64,000 nucleotides of DNA, taken from positions 45,089,470 to 45,153,469 of the forward strand of contig CM039465.1 of NCBI GenBank assembly GCA_022414725.1, given 5' to 3'. Origin of the DNA: Microglena sp. YARC. Its lineage: Eukaryota; Chlorophyta; Chlorophyceae; Chlamydomonadales; Chlamydomonadaceae. Within the stretch, counting starts at the first letter, position 1. Each line of letters opens with the position of its first letter. A program made the position numbers and the translations under genes. Under the pieces are notes generated by a model, which was given only the letters and a program-made list of their open reading frames with translations, was not told the DNA's origin and did not search any database. Shown one piece after another: positions 43,901 to 54,161 of the stretch.

Positions 43901-45717
43901 CAGTTACTTAGTTGGTTGGTTGGTTGGTTGGTTGGTTGGTTGGTAACTTAGTTAGTTAGTTACGGTAGTTAGTTGGTTAGTTTAAGTAAAGCTGTCCAGT
44001 CATGTCAGTTAGTTAGATAGCATAAAGCTGCAGTAACCAAGCTGCAGTATATTGTCTGGAAATTTGAAAAATAGTACGCCATGCCACAGGCGTGAGATTG
44101 AGGGGACCCTCCCGTTTGCATGCATGTGTACATACTAGAGAATGGCTACCATGTTGGGTTTATTTGGTTTCGCAGACCCTCTGCGCCTGAGCTTGGACTA
44201 CCGCGCGACAGCTCGTAGGGAAGTTCATATTGTCTGATACTTTCCTTGGAGTCTACTTGCGTGATGTCCGCTTCGAGGATTGGCTCAATGGCAGAGCTCG
44301 TGGTTAAGTAAAGACAATATACCTCGTGGATAGATCATAGGGGTTACAGCAGCTTTACACTATCTAACTAACTAACTAATCAACTAACTAACTAACTTTA
44401 TTACAACTAACTGACACGACTGGACAGCAGTAACTACATGAATCCTGTCACAAACGTATGGCCCTGAACATCACTCATTTCCTTGTAGTCTTCTTGTGTG
44501 ATGTACTAAAAGTCTACTTGCATGATGTACCGACTAAATCCAGACCTACATCGAGTCTACTTGTGTGATGTACGTTGTGTCTACTTGTGTGATGTACGTT
44601 GTGTCTACTTGTGTGATGTACGTTGTGTCCACTTGTGTGATGTACGTTGTGTCTACTTGTGTGGTGTACGTTGTGTCTATTTGTGTGATGTATGTTGTGT
44701 CTACTTGTGTGATGTATGTTGTGTCTACTTGTGTGATGTACTAGGAGTCTACTTGCACAATGTACCGATTACTTCCAGGCCTATATCGAGTCTATTTGCA
44801 TGATGTACTTTGCGCCTACGTGTGTGATGTACTTTGAGTCAACTTGCATGATGTAACGACTACCTCCAGACCTCTATCCATTCTCCTCCTTATCATGAGA
44901 GTAATGATACCTGTACGAGTGATCGCTGTTACTGTGTGGTGGTGTGTGTGATGTGTGTGTGTGTGTGGTGTGAGTTCGATGTAACGACTACCTTCAGACC
45001 AATGTTTTTATTTTCAGGTAAAAGCAGCAGCTTCTAGGCAGCTCCCCTGACTGGCTATTCAGTCAAAAGTAATGCAACCTCGCGCGTCTAGAAAGTGACA
45101 GTATCAGCTGTCCAGAACTGTCAAAATCTTGGGGCTTAGCTGGGCTTGGCCTAGTGCCTGGCTCAGGGAGCTGGCTAGTAGCTCCTGCTCATAGCCGAAA
45201 AGAAAAACTGTGCTCCAGACATCTAATGAGTCTCCTCCTTATCATGAGAACAATAAGAGATCGCTGTAACTGTACGGTGGTGTGTGTGATGTGTGTGAGA
45301 GTGGTTTGTGTGTGTGGTGTATCGAGTCTCCTCCTGATCATCAAAATAAAATGATAACTGTACAAGAGATCATAACTCCGTCAGTCCGTTTGCATTCAAA
45401 GTCCATGCTGCTAACCCCAAAATGCAAAACTCTCGTGTCATACATGTTGTTCCCTGTGGACCCTTCCATCCACCCCTCACCCCGGGCCCTCACCGCAGGG
45501 GGGAAGCTAGTCCCCACAAAGCCAGTCCCCAGTGAATCAGATCTCCTCAGGTTTAGGGTTTAAGGGTTTAGGGTTTAGGGGTTTAGAGGTTTAGGGTTCA
45601 TGGTTTAGGTTTCAGGTTTAGGGTATAGGTTTCTGATTCACTGGGGACTGGCTTTGTGGGCTCTAGCTTCCCCCCTCCGCCCTCACCCCCCCTATATTAC
45701 CACATTCTGCCCATTCG

Positions 45718-45763
<46 letters not shown>

Positions 45764-46061
45764 ACCACACACACACACACCCTCCTTCAACCCCCCCCCC
45801 CCCCCCCCCCCCGCCCCCCCCCACACACACACTCATACACACAAACACAAATACAGTCCCCTCCAGCCCCCTCGACCCCCCACGCCAAATTACCTTGATC
45901 TTGTCTCCCGCAGTAAACATCTTAGGAAAGCCTTCCTGGGCGATTCTTTCGGAACTGATATTGCTTACATGCAACAGCGCGTCCCGGCCTGCACCGATGT
46001 CAACAAAAACTCCAAGCAACGGCGTTATGGCTTTCACAACTCCATCTCGAACTTCATAGAC
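41723..46061 (-). CDS. S1 RNA-binding domain protein, three core exons
   Basis: Exons 45,894–46,061, 43,274–43,356 and 41,723–41,855 join in phase (56 codons; 27 codons plus AG; G plus 44 codons). The first two encode one S1 (OB-fold) domain: VYEVRDGVVKAI, GVFVDIGAGRDALLHVSNIS, GDKIKVMVSRIARSGRISVS. After the domain comes STKALEVNPGDMVRNPSLVY followed by a Lys/Glu-rich helix (EKAEEGAAAFRVKIEEKAKK). An S1 fold directly followed by STK.LE..PGDM.R.P..V.EKAEE is, as I recall, characteristic of plastid single-S1 proteins of the RLSB type, which bind rbcL mRNA; that assignment is recollection and inference. S1 domains bind single-stranded RNA. More exons lie on both sides. Confidence 0.75.
41862..42130. 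repeat. S1 gene: telomere-like run and acceptor copies
   Basis: Just above exon 41,723–41,855 (minus) is ttaagggtttagggtttc. Then two copies of the acceptor plus exon start (cacnaggctagggtn type) occur at about 41,938–41,958 and 42,010–42,030, with aatttagtttctccttcaaa between them. Confidence 0.75.
42237..42910. repeat. Four copies of an S1-gene 5' splice junction in C-rich sequence
   Basis: The end of exon 43,274–43,356 with its donor (plus strand ctcacctgaccatgtcgcct) is copied at about 42,253–42,275, 42,533–42,556, 42,710–42,732 and 42,874–42,898, separated by ccaacaagacggacatcccc and poly-C runs. A family B MITE fragment (42,290–42,445) and an (aac)n run (42,462–42,495) are embedded. 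Confidence 0.85.
43050..43265. repeat. (TAC)n/(TAA)n trinucleotide repeat
   Basis: About 90 bp of actactactact from 43,105 to 43,200 followed by taataataa; directly downstream of the S1 exon donor on minus. Confidence 0.92.
43365..43575. repeat. (GTTA)n repeat with an S1 exon acceptor copy
   Basis: gttagttagtt runs; at about 43,405–43,445 a copy of the exon 43,274–43,356 start (tggctatctgggaaaccatg) with its acceptor is embedded. A poly-G run of about 20 follows at 43,619–43,640. Confidence 0.85.
43776..44473. mobile_element. About 700-bp inverted-repeat element with GTTA-rich arms
   Basis: Left end gtcagggccatacgtttgtg and acaggattc are matched in reverse complement at the right end (…gaatcctgtcacaaacgtat, ggccctg). 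Both arms continue through an agctgtccagt…gtcagttagtt segment and (GTTA)n or (TAAC)n. The centre (about 44,060–44,340) is unique and non-coding. It could be a foldback transposon or an inverted duplication. Confidence 0.65.
44540..44870. repeat. 24-bp minisatellite, about 10 copies
   Basis: Unit gtctacttgtgtgatgtacg plus ttgt, with a longer variant containing cgactacctccagacc. Confidence 0.9.
45000..45212. mobile_element. MITE family C, 213-bp copy 2
   Basis: Inverted ends with agcagcttctaggcagctcc on the left and its diverged complement on the right. Flanking octamers cttcagac (44,992–44,999) and ctccagac (45,213–45,220) match at 7 of 8. Confidence 0.82.
45496..45676. repeat. Inverted repeat with a telomere-like core, copy 2
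   Basis: Arms of about 45 bp (ggggggaagctag…cagtccccagtgaatcag and complement at 45,632–45,676) enclose about 80 bp of degenerate gtttaggg repeats. Same architecture as 36,346–36,518. Confidence 0.85.
45718..45835. repeat. Poly-C runs with (AC)n
   Basis: Two C runs of about 30 and 20 (plus strand) flank (ac)n. They lie in the S1-gene intron after donor 45,893 and are poly-G on the sense strand. Confidence 0.9.
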
Positions 46062-46064
46062 CTA

Positions 46065-46440
46065 CAAATCAGATCAGATCAGTTTAGACAAAAGGATCGA
46101 AGACGTGGATAGGGTGTATGGATGATTGGATCATAGACCTACAAATCACATCAGATCAGTTTAGACAAAAGGATCGAAGACGTGGATAGGGTGTATGGAT
46201 GATTGGATCATAGACCTACAAATCACATCAGATCAGTTTAGACAAAAGGATCGACGACGTGGATAGGGTGTATGGATGATTGGATCATAGACCTACAAAT
46301 CACATCAGATCAGTTGAGACTAAAGGATCGAAGACGTGGATAGGGTGTATGCATGATTGGATCATAGACCTACACATCAGATCAGATCAGTTGAGACTAA
46401 AGGATCGAAGACGTGGATAGGGTGTATGGATGATTGGATT
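46065..46440. repeat. 77-bp minisatellite built on an S1 exon acceptor
   Basis: Five units of about 77 bp. Each starts atagacctacaaatcacatc, which on minus is the exon 45,894–46,061 acceptor (tttgtag/gtctat), and continues atcagtttagacaaaaggat and cgtggatagggtgtatggat. Confidence 0.9.
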
Positions 46441-46589
46441 ATAGGCATTGGACCCCCCCCACCCACCCACCCCATCTTCCCAGTAGATCCGTTAACACAA
46501 AAGGATACAGGCTATGGTGTTGTCCGAGGACCCTCTTTGGACAGCTTCCTTAATCACGCTGAATTGGCATTCTGCTTTTCTTTTCTTTT

Positions 46590-47950
46590 CTACAGAATGG
46601 AGGCCAGGCTTTTGAAATCCATGAAGCTACCAGGTAAACCACTTTCTGAACTGAAAACAAATCACCTGGTGACACCAGACCTCCAGACCTACCAACAAAC
46701 CTCCAGACCTACCAACAGACCCGTACAAAGGAACACTGCCACCACCAGAACGGACCAAGATATGAATATCGTCAAAACCGTCAATATCACGATCAGGTAA
46801 CTATGACTCATTTTTCTATCAGGAGTCCGCCGGAGTGCATACTAATTCACACATCGGGTAAAGATGACTAAAGGCCTAAACCCATGCAGCTACCAGGTAA
46901 TCCACTTTCTGAACTGAAAACAAATCACCCGGGGACACCAGACTTCCAGACCTACCAACAGACCCTTCTGCCTGATTTGAACGAACCAACCATCTAGCAT
47001 TAGACTCCCTCTGGGAGTCACAAGGACCAACCCTGTGGGTGGTCCTTGCTAAAACAGTGAGCTTGAAAGCTTTTGCCTTTCGACGACTGGCTCATTAGAA
47101 TCGATTTCTTCGCTTGGTCATGCCCTCTCCATTCATTCTGCAGACATTACAATTGCATTTATACGTCTAAGCAAGTCCCCTTACAGGATATTTGCTTTTA
47201 AGCTTTTGCCTGCTTCAAGGGAGGCTAGGGAGGCTAGGGAGGCTTGGCTTTGGAAACCCATGAAGCTTCCAGGTAAACCACTTTCTGAACTGATAACACC
47301 AGACCCCCAGACCTACCAATAGACCCGTGAAAAAGAACACTGCCACCACCAGAACGGAACCAGGTATCAATATCATGTAAAGATGACATAAGACCTGAAC
47401 CTATGAAGCTACCAGGTAAACCACTATCTGAACTGATAACACCAGAACCCCAGACCAATTGAGATCCCAGCACTCAGACCCAAATCGCTACCCAGATCCC
47501 AAATCGCTACCCAGAGCCCAAATTCAAACAATTTTTTGCTGAAGCTACCTGGTAATCCACTTTCTGAACTGATAACACCAGAACCCCAGATCAATTGTGA
47601 TCCCAGCACTAAGACCCAAATCGATACCCAGAACCCAACTAGACACAAATTGCTGCTGAAGATACCAGGACGCTGTCTCTGGAGGAGGCCTAAACCCATG
47701 AAGCTACGAGGTGAAGTGCTTTCTGAACTGAAAAAAACATCAACAGACCCCCAGACCTCCAGACCTACCAACAGACCTGTGCAAAGGAACACTGCCACCA
47801 CCAGAAAGGACCAAGATATCGTAAAAACCGTCAATATCATGATCAGGTAACGATGACTCATTTTTCTATCAGGAGTCCGCCGGAGTGCATACTAATTCAC
47901 ACATCGGGTAAAGATGACTAAAGGCCTAAACCCATGCAGCTACCCACCCA
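46590..47950. repeat. Diverged copies of an atgaagctaccaggtaaacc repeat
   Basis: Three to five copies of a 200–300-bp unit with atgaagctaccaggtaaacc, actttctgaactgaaaacaa and aacactgccaccaccagaac. One variant starts ggaggaggcctaaacccatg, linking it to the dispersed element at 21.6, 50.4 and 56.55 kb. A short hairpin (caaggacca…ggtccttg) is at 47,022–47,049. The frames seen are fragmentary; no gene is called. Confidence 0.7.
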
Positions 47951-48149
47951 CCCTAATTGCACCTACTCTTTTGTAGGAGTGGCAACGCCATTCAAACTCT
48001 CCTCGGCGTCGATGGTTTGTGTCGGGAGACCCACCTCCTGGGGTGAAATACCTTTCACAACTAAAACAAATGTAGCTACCAGGGAAAACTCTTTCTGAAC
48101 TGAAAACAAAATCTACGAGCCTCTTGTTCAATAGCCATGCCATCCCTTG

Positions 48150-49905
48150 AGATGAGGATGTAAGCCATCAGCCCCCTGATGCTCCTGCGTGGATACATTT
48201 TTGACCAACCCAGTAGCCAACCAACCCAGACTCAACCCAGGCGCAACCCAGCACAGCCAGACCTTTCCTTGAGATGAGGATTTAAGCCATCAGCCTCCTC
48301 ATGCTTCTGCGTGGATACATTTTGGACCCAAGCAAGTAGCCAACCAAACCAGACCCAACCCAGGCTCAACCCAGCACAGCCAGGCCTTTCCTTGAGATGA
48401 GGATTCAAGCCATCAGCCTCCTCATGCTTCTGCATGGATACATTTTGGACCCAACCCAGCAGCCAACCAACCTAGACCCAACCCAGGCGCAACCCAGCAC
48501 AGCCAGACCTTTCCTTGAGATGAGGATTTAAGCCATCAGCCTCCTCATGCTTCTGCGTGGATACGTTTTGGACCCAAGCAAGTAGCCAACCAAACCAGAC
48601 CCAACCCAGGCTCAACCCAGCACAGCCAGGCCTTTCCTTGAGATGAGGATTCAAGCCATCAGCCTCCTCATGCTTCTGCATGGATACATTTCGGACCCAA
48701 CCCAGCAGCCAACCAACCTAGACCCAACCCAAGCTCAACCCAGACAGCCAGGCATCACCTTGAGATGAGGATTTAAGCCATCAGCCCCCTGATGATTCTG
48801 CATGGATACATTTTGGACCCAACCCAGTAGCCAACCAACCCAGACTCAACCCAGGCGCAACCCAGCACAGCCAGGAATTTCCTTGAGATGTGGATTCAAG
48901 CCATCAGTCCCCTGATGCTTCTGCGTGGATACATTTTTGACCAACCCAGTAGCCAACCAACCTAGACCCAACCCAGGCTCAACCCAGCACAGCCAGGCAT
49001 CACTTTTAGATGAGGAGTTAAGCCATCAGCCCCCTGATAATTCTGCATGGAAACATTTTGGACCCAACGCAGTAGCCAACCAACCCAGTAGCCAACCAAC
49101 CCAGACTCAACCCAGGCGCAACCCAGCACAGCCAGGCATCTCCTTAAGATGAGGATTTGAGCCATCAGCCTCCTCATGCTTCTGCATGGAAACATTTTGG
49201 ACCCAACCCAGTAGTCAACCAACCCAGTAGCCGACCAACCCAGACCAAACCCAGGCTCAACCCAGCACAGCCAGGCCTTTCCTTGAGATGAGGAGTTAAG
49301 CCATCAGCCTCCTCATGCTTTCAGCATGGATTCATTTTGGACCCAACGCAGTAGCCAACCAACCCAGACCCAACCCAGGCTCAACCCAGGCTCAATCCAG
49401 CACAGCCAGGCCTTCCTTAAGATGAGGATTTAAGCCATCAGCCTCCTGATGATTCTGCATGGATGCATTTTGGACCCAACCCAGTGGCCAACCAACGCAG
49501 ATCAAACCCAGCACAGCCAGGCCTTACCTTAGGATGAGGATTTAAGCCATCAGCCTCCTGATGATTCTGCATGGATGCATTTTGGACCCAACCCAGTGGC
49601 CAACCAACCCAGATCAAACCCAGCACAGCCAGGCCTTACCTTAGGATGAGGATTTAAGCCATCAGCCTCCTGATAATTCTGCATGGATGCATTTTGGACC
49701 CAACCCAGTGGCCAACCAACCCAGATCAAACCCAGCACAGCCAGGCCTTACCTTAGGATGAGGATTTAAGCCATCAGCCTCCTGATGATTCTGCATGGAT
49801 GCATTTTGGACCCAACCCAGTGGCCAACCAACCCAGATCAAACCCAGCACAGCCAGGCCTTACCTTAGGATGAGGATTTAAGTTATCAGCTCCCTGATGC
49901 TTCTG
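48150..49905 (-). CDS. Tandem array of about 15 copies of a 39-nt microexon
   Basis: Units of 112–123 bp. On minus each has a ccatgcag or ccacgcag acceptor, then exactly 39 nt (13 codons, type NHQEADGLNPHPK), then a donor position. In the copy at 49,864–49,902 (KHQGADNLNPHPK) and the four 112-bp copies below it (to about 49,420) the donor is a good gtaagg. In the leftmost group (48,170–48,700) it has become gaaagg, removing the GT; others have gtgatg. As 39 is a multiple of 3 and neighbouring exons 51,445–51,572 and 45,894–46,061 are phase 0, any number of copies could be included without a frameshift. Whether any is spliced into mRNA is unknown. The remainder of the unit is ccaacccag-type repeat. 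Confidence 0.55.
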
Positions 49906-50459
49906 CATGGATATATTATGGACGCAAAAAGATTGATGAGAACGTTGGTCAGAGGAATACAAGTAATGTGGGTATGTGTGTGTGTGTGTGACTGTGTGCG
50001 ACAGAATGCATGTGTGTGTGTGATTGTGTTTGGGTCAGTGTGTGTGTGTGTGTGTGTCGTGTGTACGTGTGGGAAAATAAAGGGGATGTTGGCAATTGCA
50101 AGGTTTTAGAAATTTGCAACTCATTTTACTTATTGTTATGTCTAGCCCTCTTCTTTTCCATTTCATTTCATTTCATTTGCTGCCATTTAGAAGGTTCGTG
50201 CTATGCCTAGTACCAGGTTTTTTTCCCCGCTACATACAGCGATCGCTAGATTTCACCCCGCATTGGAGAAATTATTGCTTTAAAAAAGAGCCACAAAAAT
50301 GTGCTTTTCTTTTCTTGTCCAACTGGCCCTAAAAAGGCTACAAAAGCTACCGGTATAAAACACTACAACACTGACCCAGGAGGAGGCCTAAAACCATAAA
50401 GCTAAAAACAAAAACTTTCAGATTTGGAAAACAAACTGCCTTCCATATGGTGACTGGAT

Positions 50460-50970
50460 ACAAGTGTTTTGAAGGTTGTATTGAATACAACCTCTACAAC
50501 TATTGTTGGTAATTGGAAGGTTTTATTGAATACTACCTTGACAACAAGTGTTGTTCATTTGAAGCTTGTATTGAATACAACTTCTACAACAATTGTTGTT
50601 AGTATGAAGCTTGTATTGAATACTACATCTACAATAATTGATGGTAATCAGAAGGCTGTATTGAATGCTACCTGTCAAAACAAGTGTTGGTAATTTGAAG
50701 CTTGTATTGAATACTACTGATACAACAAGTGTTGGTACCGGTAATGTGAAGCTGGTATTGAAAACTACCTCTACAACAAGTGTTGGTAATGTGAAGGTTT
50801 GTTTGAATACTACCTCTAGAACAATTGTTGGAAATTTGAAGGTTGTAGTGAGTACTACCCCTAGAACAATTGTTGGTAATTTGAAGGTTGTAATGAGTAC
50901 TACCTCTAGAACAATTGTTGGTAATTTGAAGGTTGTAGTGAGTACTACCTCTAGAACAATTGTTGGTATT
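50460..50970. repeat. 45-bp minisatellite, about 11 copies
   Basis: Unit aaggttgtattgaatactac plus ctctacaacaattgttggta and atttg. A diverged copy pair follows at 51,120–51,200. The 49,975–50,460 interval has (tg)n and a fragment of the ggaggcctaaaaccataaag dispersed element (50,200–50,440). Confidence 0.9.
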
Positions 50971-51444
50971 TTTGAACCAAGCCAAATCCTATAAGCCAAC
51001 CCATCTGCTATGACCCAAACCACCTGTGAATCCGCGTCAGGCCCATGTCCGCCCTGGGGCTTGGAGTACTAGGAATTGGGGAGCCAGTGCTGTTCTCAGT
51101 GGGTTGAATGCCCAATGTTTGTTTGATTACTACAAATACAACAATTGTTGGTAATTTGAAGGTTAGTTTGAAAGCTACATCTACAACATTTTTTGGTAAT
51201 TTGTGTGTGAGTATGTGACTGTGGTATGTGTTTGTGTGTGAACTGTGGTATGTGTGTGTGTGTATAGGTGTATGGGTGTGCGTGTGGTTTTGTGCGGTTG
51301 TGTGCATTTTGGGGGTGGAAAATCTTTTGAAGCACTACTCACTGACTCCTCTGCGTCAGATGTTGGTGTGTGGGTGTGCGTCTGGGTGTGTGGTGTGTGG
51401 TTGTGTGCATTTGGGGGTTGAAAATATTTTGAAGCATTACTCAC

Positions 51445-51572
51445 CGACTCCTCTGCGTTGGATGCCCGAGTCACTTCTCTAAACACTGCTTCATCCGTCA
51501 CCGTATCCCCGCCGCTACCCTTACTCTCCTCCACAGCCCTAATGAGCTTAGACCAACACTTGGTGCTAGGCC
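51445..51572 (-). CDS. Exon upstream of the S1 gene, probably the same gene
   Basis: Acceptor cactcctgcag, 128 nt encoding 42 full codons (PSTKCWSKLIRAVEES, then an acidic KGSGGDTVTDEAVFREVTRA stretch, ending NAEES), donor gtgagtaa in phase 0. A copy of its 3' end with donor is at 51,330–51,355. Strand, phase and lack of another gene favour membership in the S1 gene; no domain is recognised. Confidence 0.6.
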
Positions 51573-51589
51573 CTGCAGGAGTGGGTTTG

Positions 51590-52265
51590 GTTTAGTCTAA
51601 ATGGTTTGTTTTGCTTTGTTTTATTTTGTTTTGTATTGTGTTAAGTTGTTTTGTGTTGTGCTGTTTTGTTCTGCTTTGTTTTGGTTTGGATATAGTGATA
51701 TGGTTCGGGTTAGTTTGGTTTGGTATGGTTTGGTTTGGTTTGGTTTGGTCTAAATGGTTTGGTTTGTTTTGTTTTGTTTTGTTTTGTTTGTTTTGTTTTG
51801 TTTTGTTTTGTGTTGTGTTGTTTTGTTCTGCTTTGTTTTGTTTTGGATATGGTTTGGTTTGGTTTGGTTTGGTTTGGTTTGGTTTGGTTTGGTTTGTTTT
51901 GTTTTGTTTTGTTTTGTTTTGGTTTGATTTGTTTTGGTTGGCTTGGTTTGATTTGATTTGTTTTGTTTTTGTTTGTTTTGGTTTGTTTTGGATATGTTTT
52001 GGTTTGGTTTGGTGTGGTCTGTTTTGTTTTGTTTTGTTTTGGTTTGGTTTGATTTGTTTTGTTTTCTTTTGTTTTGTTTTGTTTGGGTCTAAATGGTTTA
52101 GTTTGGCTTGGTTTGGTTAAGTTTGTTTTGTTTTGTTTTGTTTTGTTTTGTTTTGTTTTGTTTTGTGTTTTTTTGTTATGCTTTGTTTTGGTTTTGATAT
52201 GGTTTGGTTTGGTTTGGTTTGGTTTGGTTTGGTTTGGTTTGGTTTGGTTTATTTAGCTTGGCTTG
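51590..52265. repeat. (TTTTG)n / (GGTTT)n pentanucleotide array
   Basis: Alternating blocks of ttttg and ggttt units with agctaaatgg-like interruptions. Strong strand asymmetry: the plus strand has almost no C. Confidence 0.95.
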
Positions 52266-52329
52266 GCTTGGTTTGGCTACTTGTTCTATGCACGGGGCCC
52301 TGGTGTGTGACTGGGTGGGGTGGGTGGGG

Positions 52330-52583
52330 TGGGTGAGTGGGGTTGGGTTGGATTGGGTTGGGTTGGGTTGGGTTGGGTTGGGTTGGGTTGGGTTGGGTTG
52401 GGTTGGGTTGGGTTGGGTTGGGTTGGGTTGGGTTGGGTTGGGTTGGGTTGGGTTGGGTTGGGTTGGGTTGGGTTGGGTTGGGTTGGGTTGGGTTGGGTTG
52501 GGTTGGGTTGGGTTGGGTTGGGTTGGGTTGGGTTGGGTTGGGTTGGGTTGGGTTTGGGTTGGGTTGGGTTGGGTTGGGTTGGG

Positions 52584-52617
<34 letters not shown>
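52330..52617. repeat. (GGGTT)n array ending in poly-G
   Basis: About 50 near-perfect gggtt units followed by about 30 consecutive G. Plus strand lacks C over more than 250 bp. Telomere-like in composition, but the pentamer is not the TTTAGGG type. Confidence 0.95.
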
Positions 52618-52618
<1 letters not shown>

Positions 52619-52619
52619 C

Positions 52620-54160
52620 ATTCCAGCACACCTTGAGGTTGACTGGTGGGGATGAGCGACCTCAGTACTGAGCAGCGAGCAGCTGCTGGTACTCGACAGC
52701 GACTAGCCTGGCGACTGGCGAATGAAACATTTGACTGCATGACGCTGTATCGCGAAGTCTAGAACGGAGATGAGATCGGGCGAGGGCGCTCCGACAAACT
52801 GAATAGCGGTCCAGGAATGCTATTCACCGCCCCTCCATGCAGGAGCGACCTATTTAGCAAGTTGAATGGGCAATTAAAACAGGGCGTAATGTGCGTCTCG
52901 TCAAATAAAGCGTCCTGTGCTTCCAGTCCCAAACTCCAGCCAAGACGCCAGTGGCTGCCAGGTGCCAGGTTCCATGTCAGGGTCCAGTCGTTGTCGTCGC
53001 TCGTTAACGTAGTAACGTGGCCAATTGCGAATAACGCATACAAGTGAGGCAGTACACCTGGCATCCTCTCGCTGATATCCCACGGCCACGTATTCGCCGA
53101 CCGCTTTTTTGTTTTTGTATCGAAAGGATTTTAACCTCGGGAAGTGGGACCTCGAGCACCACAACAGCGTCCACCGGGATGCAGAAAGAAAGGCGGACAA
53201 ATTCTTACTAAATAGGCACCCGTTAGGAGACAGCTATGGGGAACCCGTAAGTAATGACAACGCCTGGTAGGGCGTGGTATTAAGGGAGCCCCGCCTTACG
53301 GCGGTGGGTAACGAGCTGATACTTTCCCTGAACGAACCTACCATAGCGGTTGACGGCGATCGCGAACACTGAAGTGCACCCGTCGGGATTCGAACCCCGC
53401 ACATGCGTCATTTTGACAAGCTCTACCATTGATCCATTCGTTGAAACAGGATGAGGTCTTATCCCTATGAAGCTGCAAGCAACATGGTGCAAAAAATCGC
53501 CGTGGCGAGGGACACACAGACGCCGTTTAGGCTCCGGCGACGGGAGTTCGAGCCCCGCTGCCGGGAGGCAGCGGGTAGTTTATTGAGTCCGACTTGAGGG
53601 CGGTGTTGTTTCACTGGCAGGACATGAGCCCCTTGTAATCTTTCCTTTTTGGCGAGCCACACACAGCCAAAGGGATGCAGCCAAATCTGGATTTTACCTG
53701 CAGATGTTAGGCAGGTCCCACCCAGGCTAGATTTTTGCCTTGGGCAAATTTAATCTTTGCCTATCCGACTACTGCGTGTTACCTATCTTTATATGTGTTG
53801 AATTAATGCCAATGATTAATTGATAACCGTAGGTTACAATGACCAGCCGCTCTCCCCTTCCCTCCTCCCCTTGCCTCCTTCTCTCCTGCATGTATGTTAC
53901 AGTCCAGGGGTAGGCCAAATAGGCTTAAGGGAGTTGCCCAACCGTGATAGGAAGGGCTTAAAAAGAAATAGCATCAATACATACACACCTGAAAAGTACA
54001 GCCTGAGGTCCAAACTCATAAGCATGGTCTGCAAATCCCAAGGTATTTGGCGAGGTTTTTGATAGCCTGGCAGGTGGGTTACATGGGCCGGGCGTGGTCT
54101 GGATGGAAGCCAACACTAGAAGCCGGAATGCATGAATGAATAGGCTCGAGTCACCACTCA
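52620..54160. other. Region without a confirmed gene
   Basis: Holds dispersed repeat pieces (aaggattttaacctcgggaa at 53,128; gttacagtccaggggtaggc at 53,893), tRNA-like segments and a cctggtagggcgtggta fragment (53,260) shared with the 36-kb minisatellite. Open frames have no splice or domain support. Confidence 0.5.
53372..53450 (-). ncRNA. tRNA-like sequence with strong B box
   Basis: On minus, ggatcaatggtagagc (A-box-like D-arm) is followed by cggggttcgaatcccg, which contains a perfect B box ggttcgaatcc. The anticodon and acceptor stems do not pair well and the T-stem has mismatches at its base, so a pseudogene or SINE-related sequence is more likely than a working tRNA. Another B-box-like gagttcgagccc occurs on plus at about 53,540. 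Confidence 0.4.
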
Positions 54161-54161
54161 C

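Noticed and set aside
46590..46800. Plus-strand exon ending DQDMNIVKTVNITIR before a gtaact
   Set aside because: The same segment recurs in diverged, frame-broken copies at 47.3 and 47.7 kb and belongs to a dispersed repeat.
52204..52671. Gly/Leu/Trp/Val repeat frame
   Set aside because: Translation of (GGGTT)n; every frame and strand is open.
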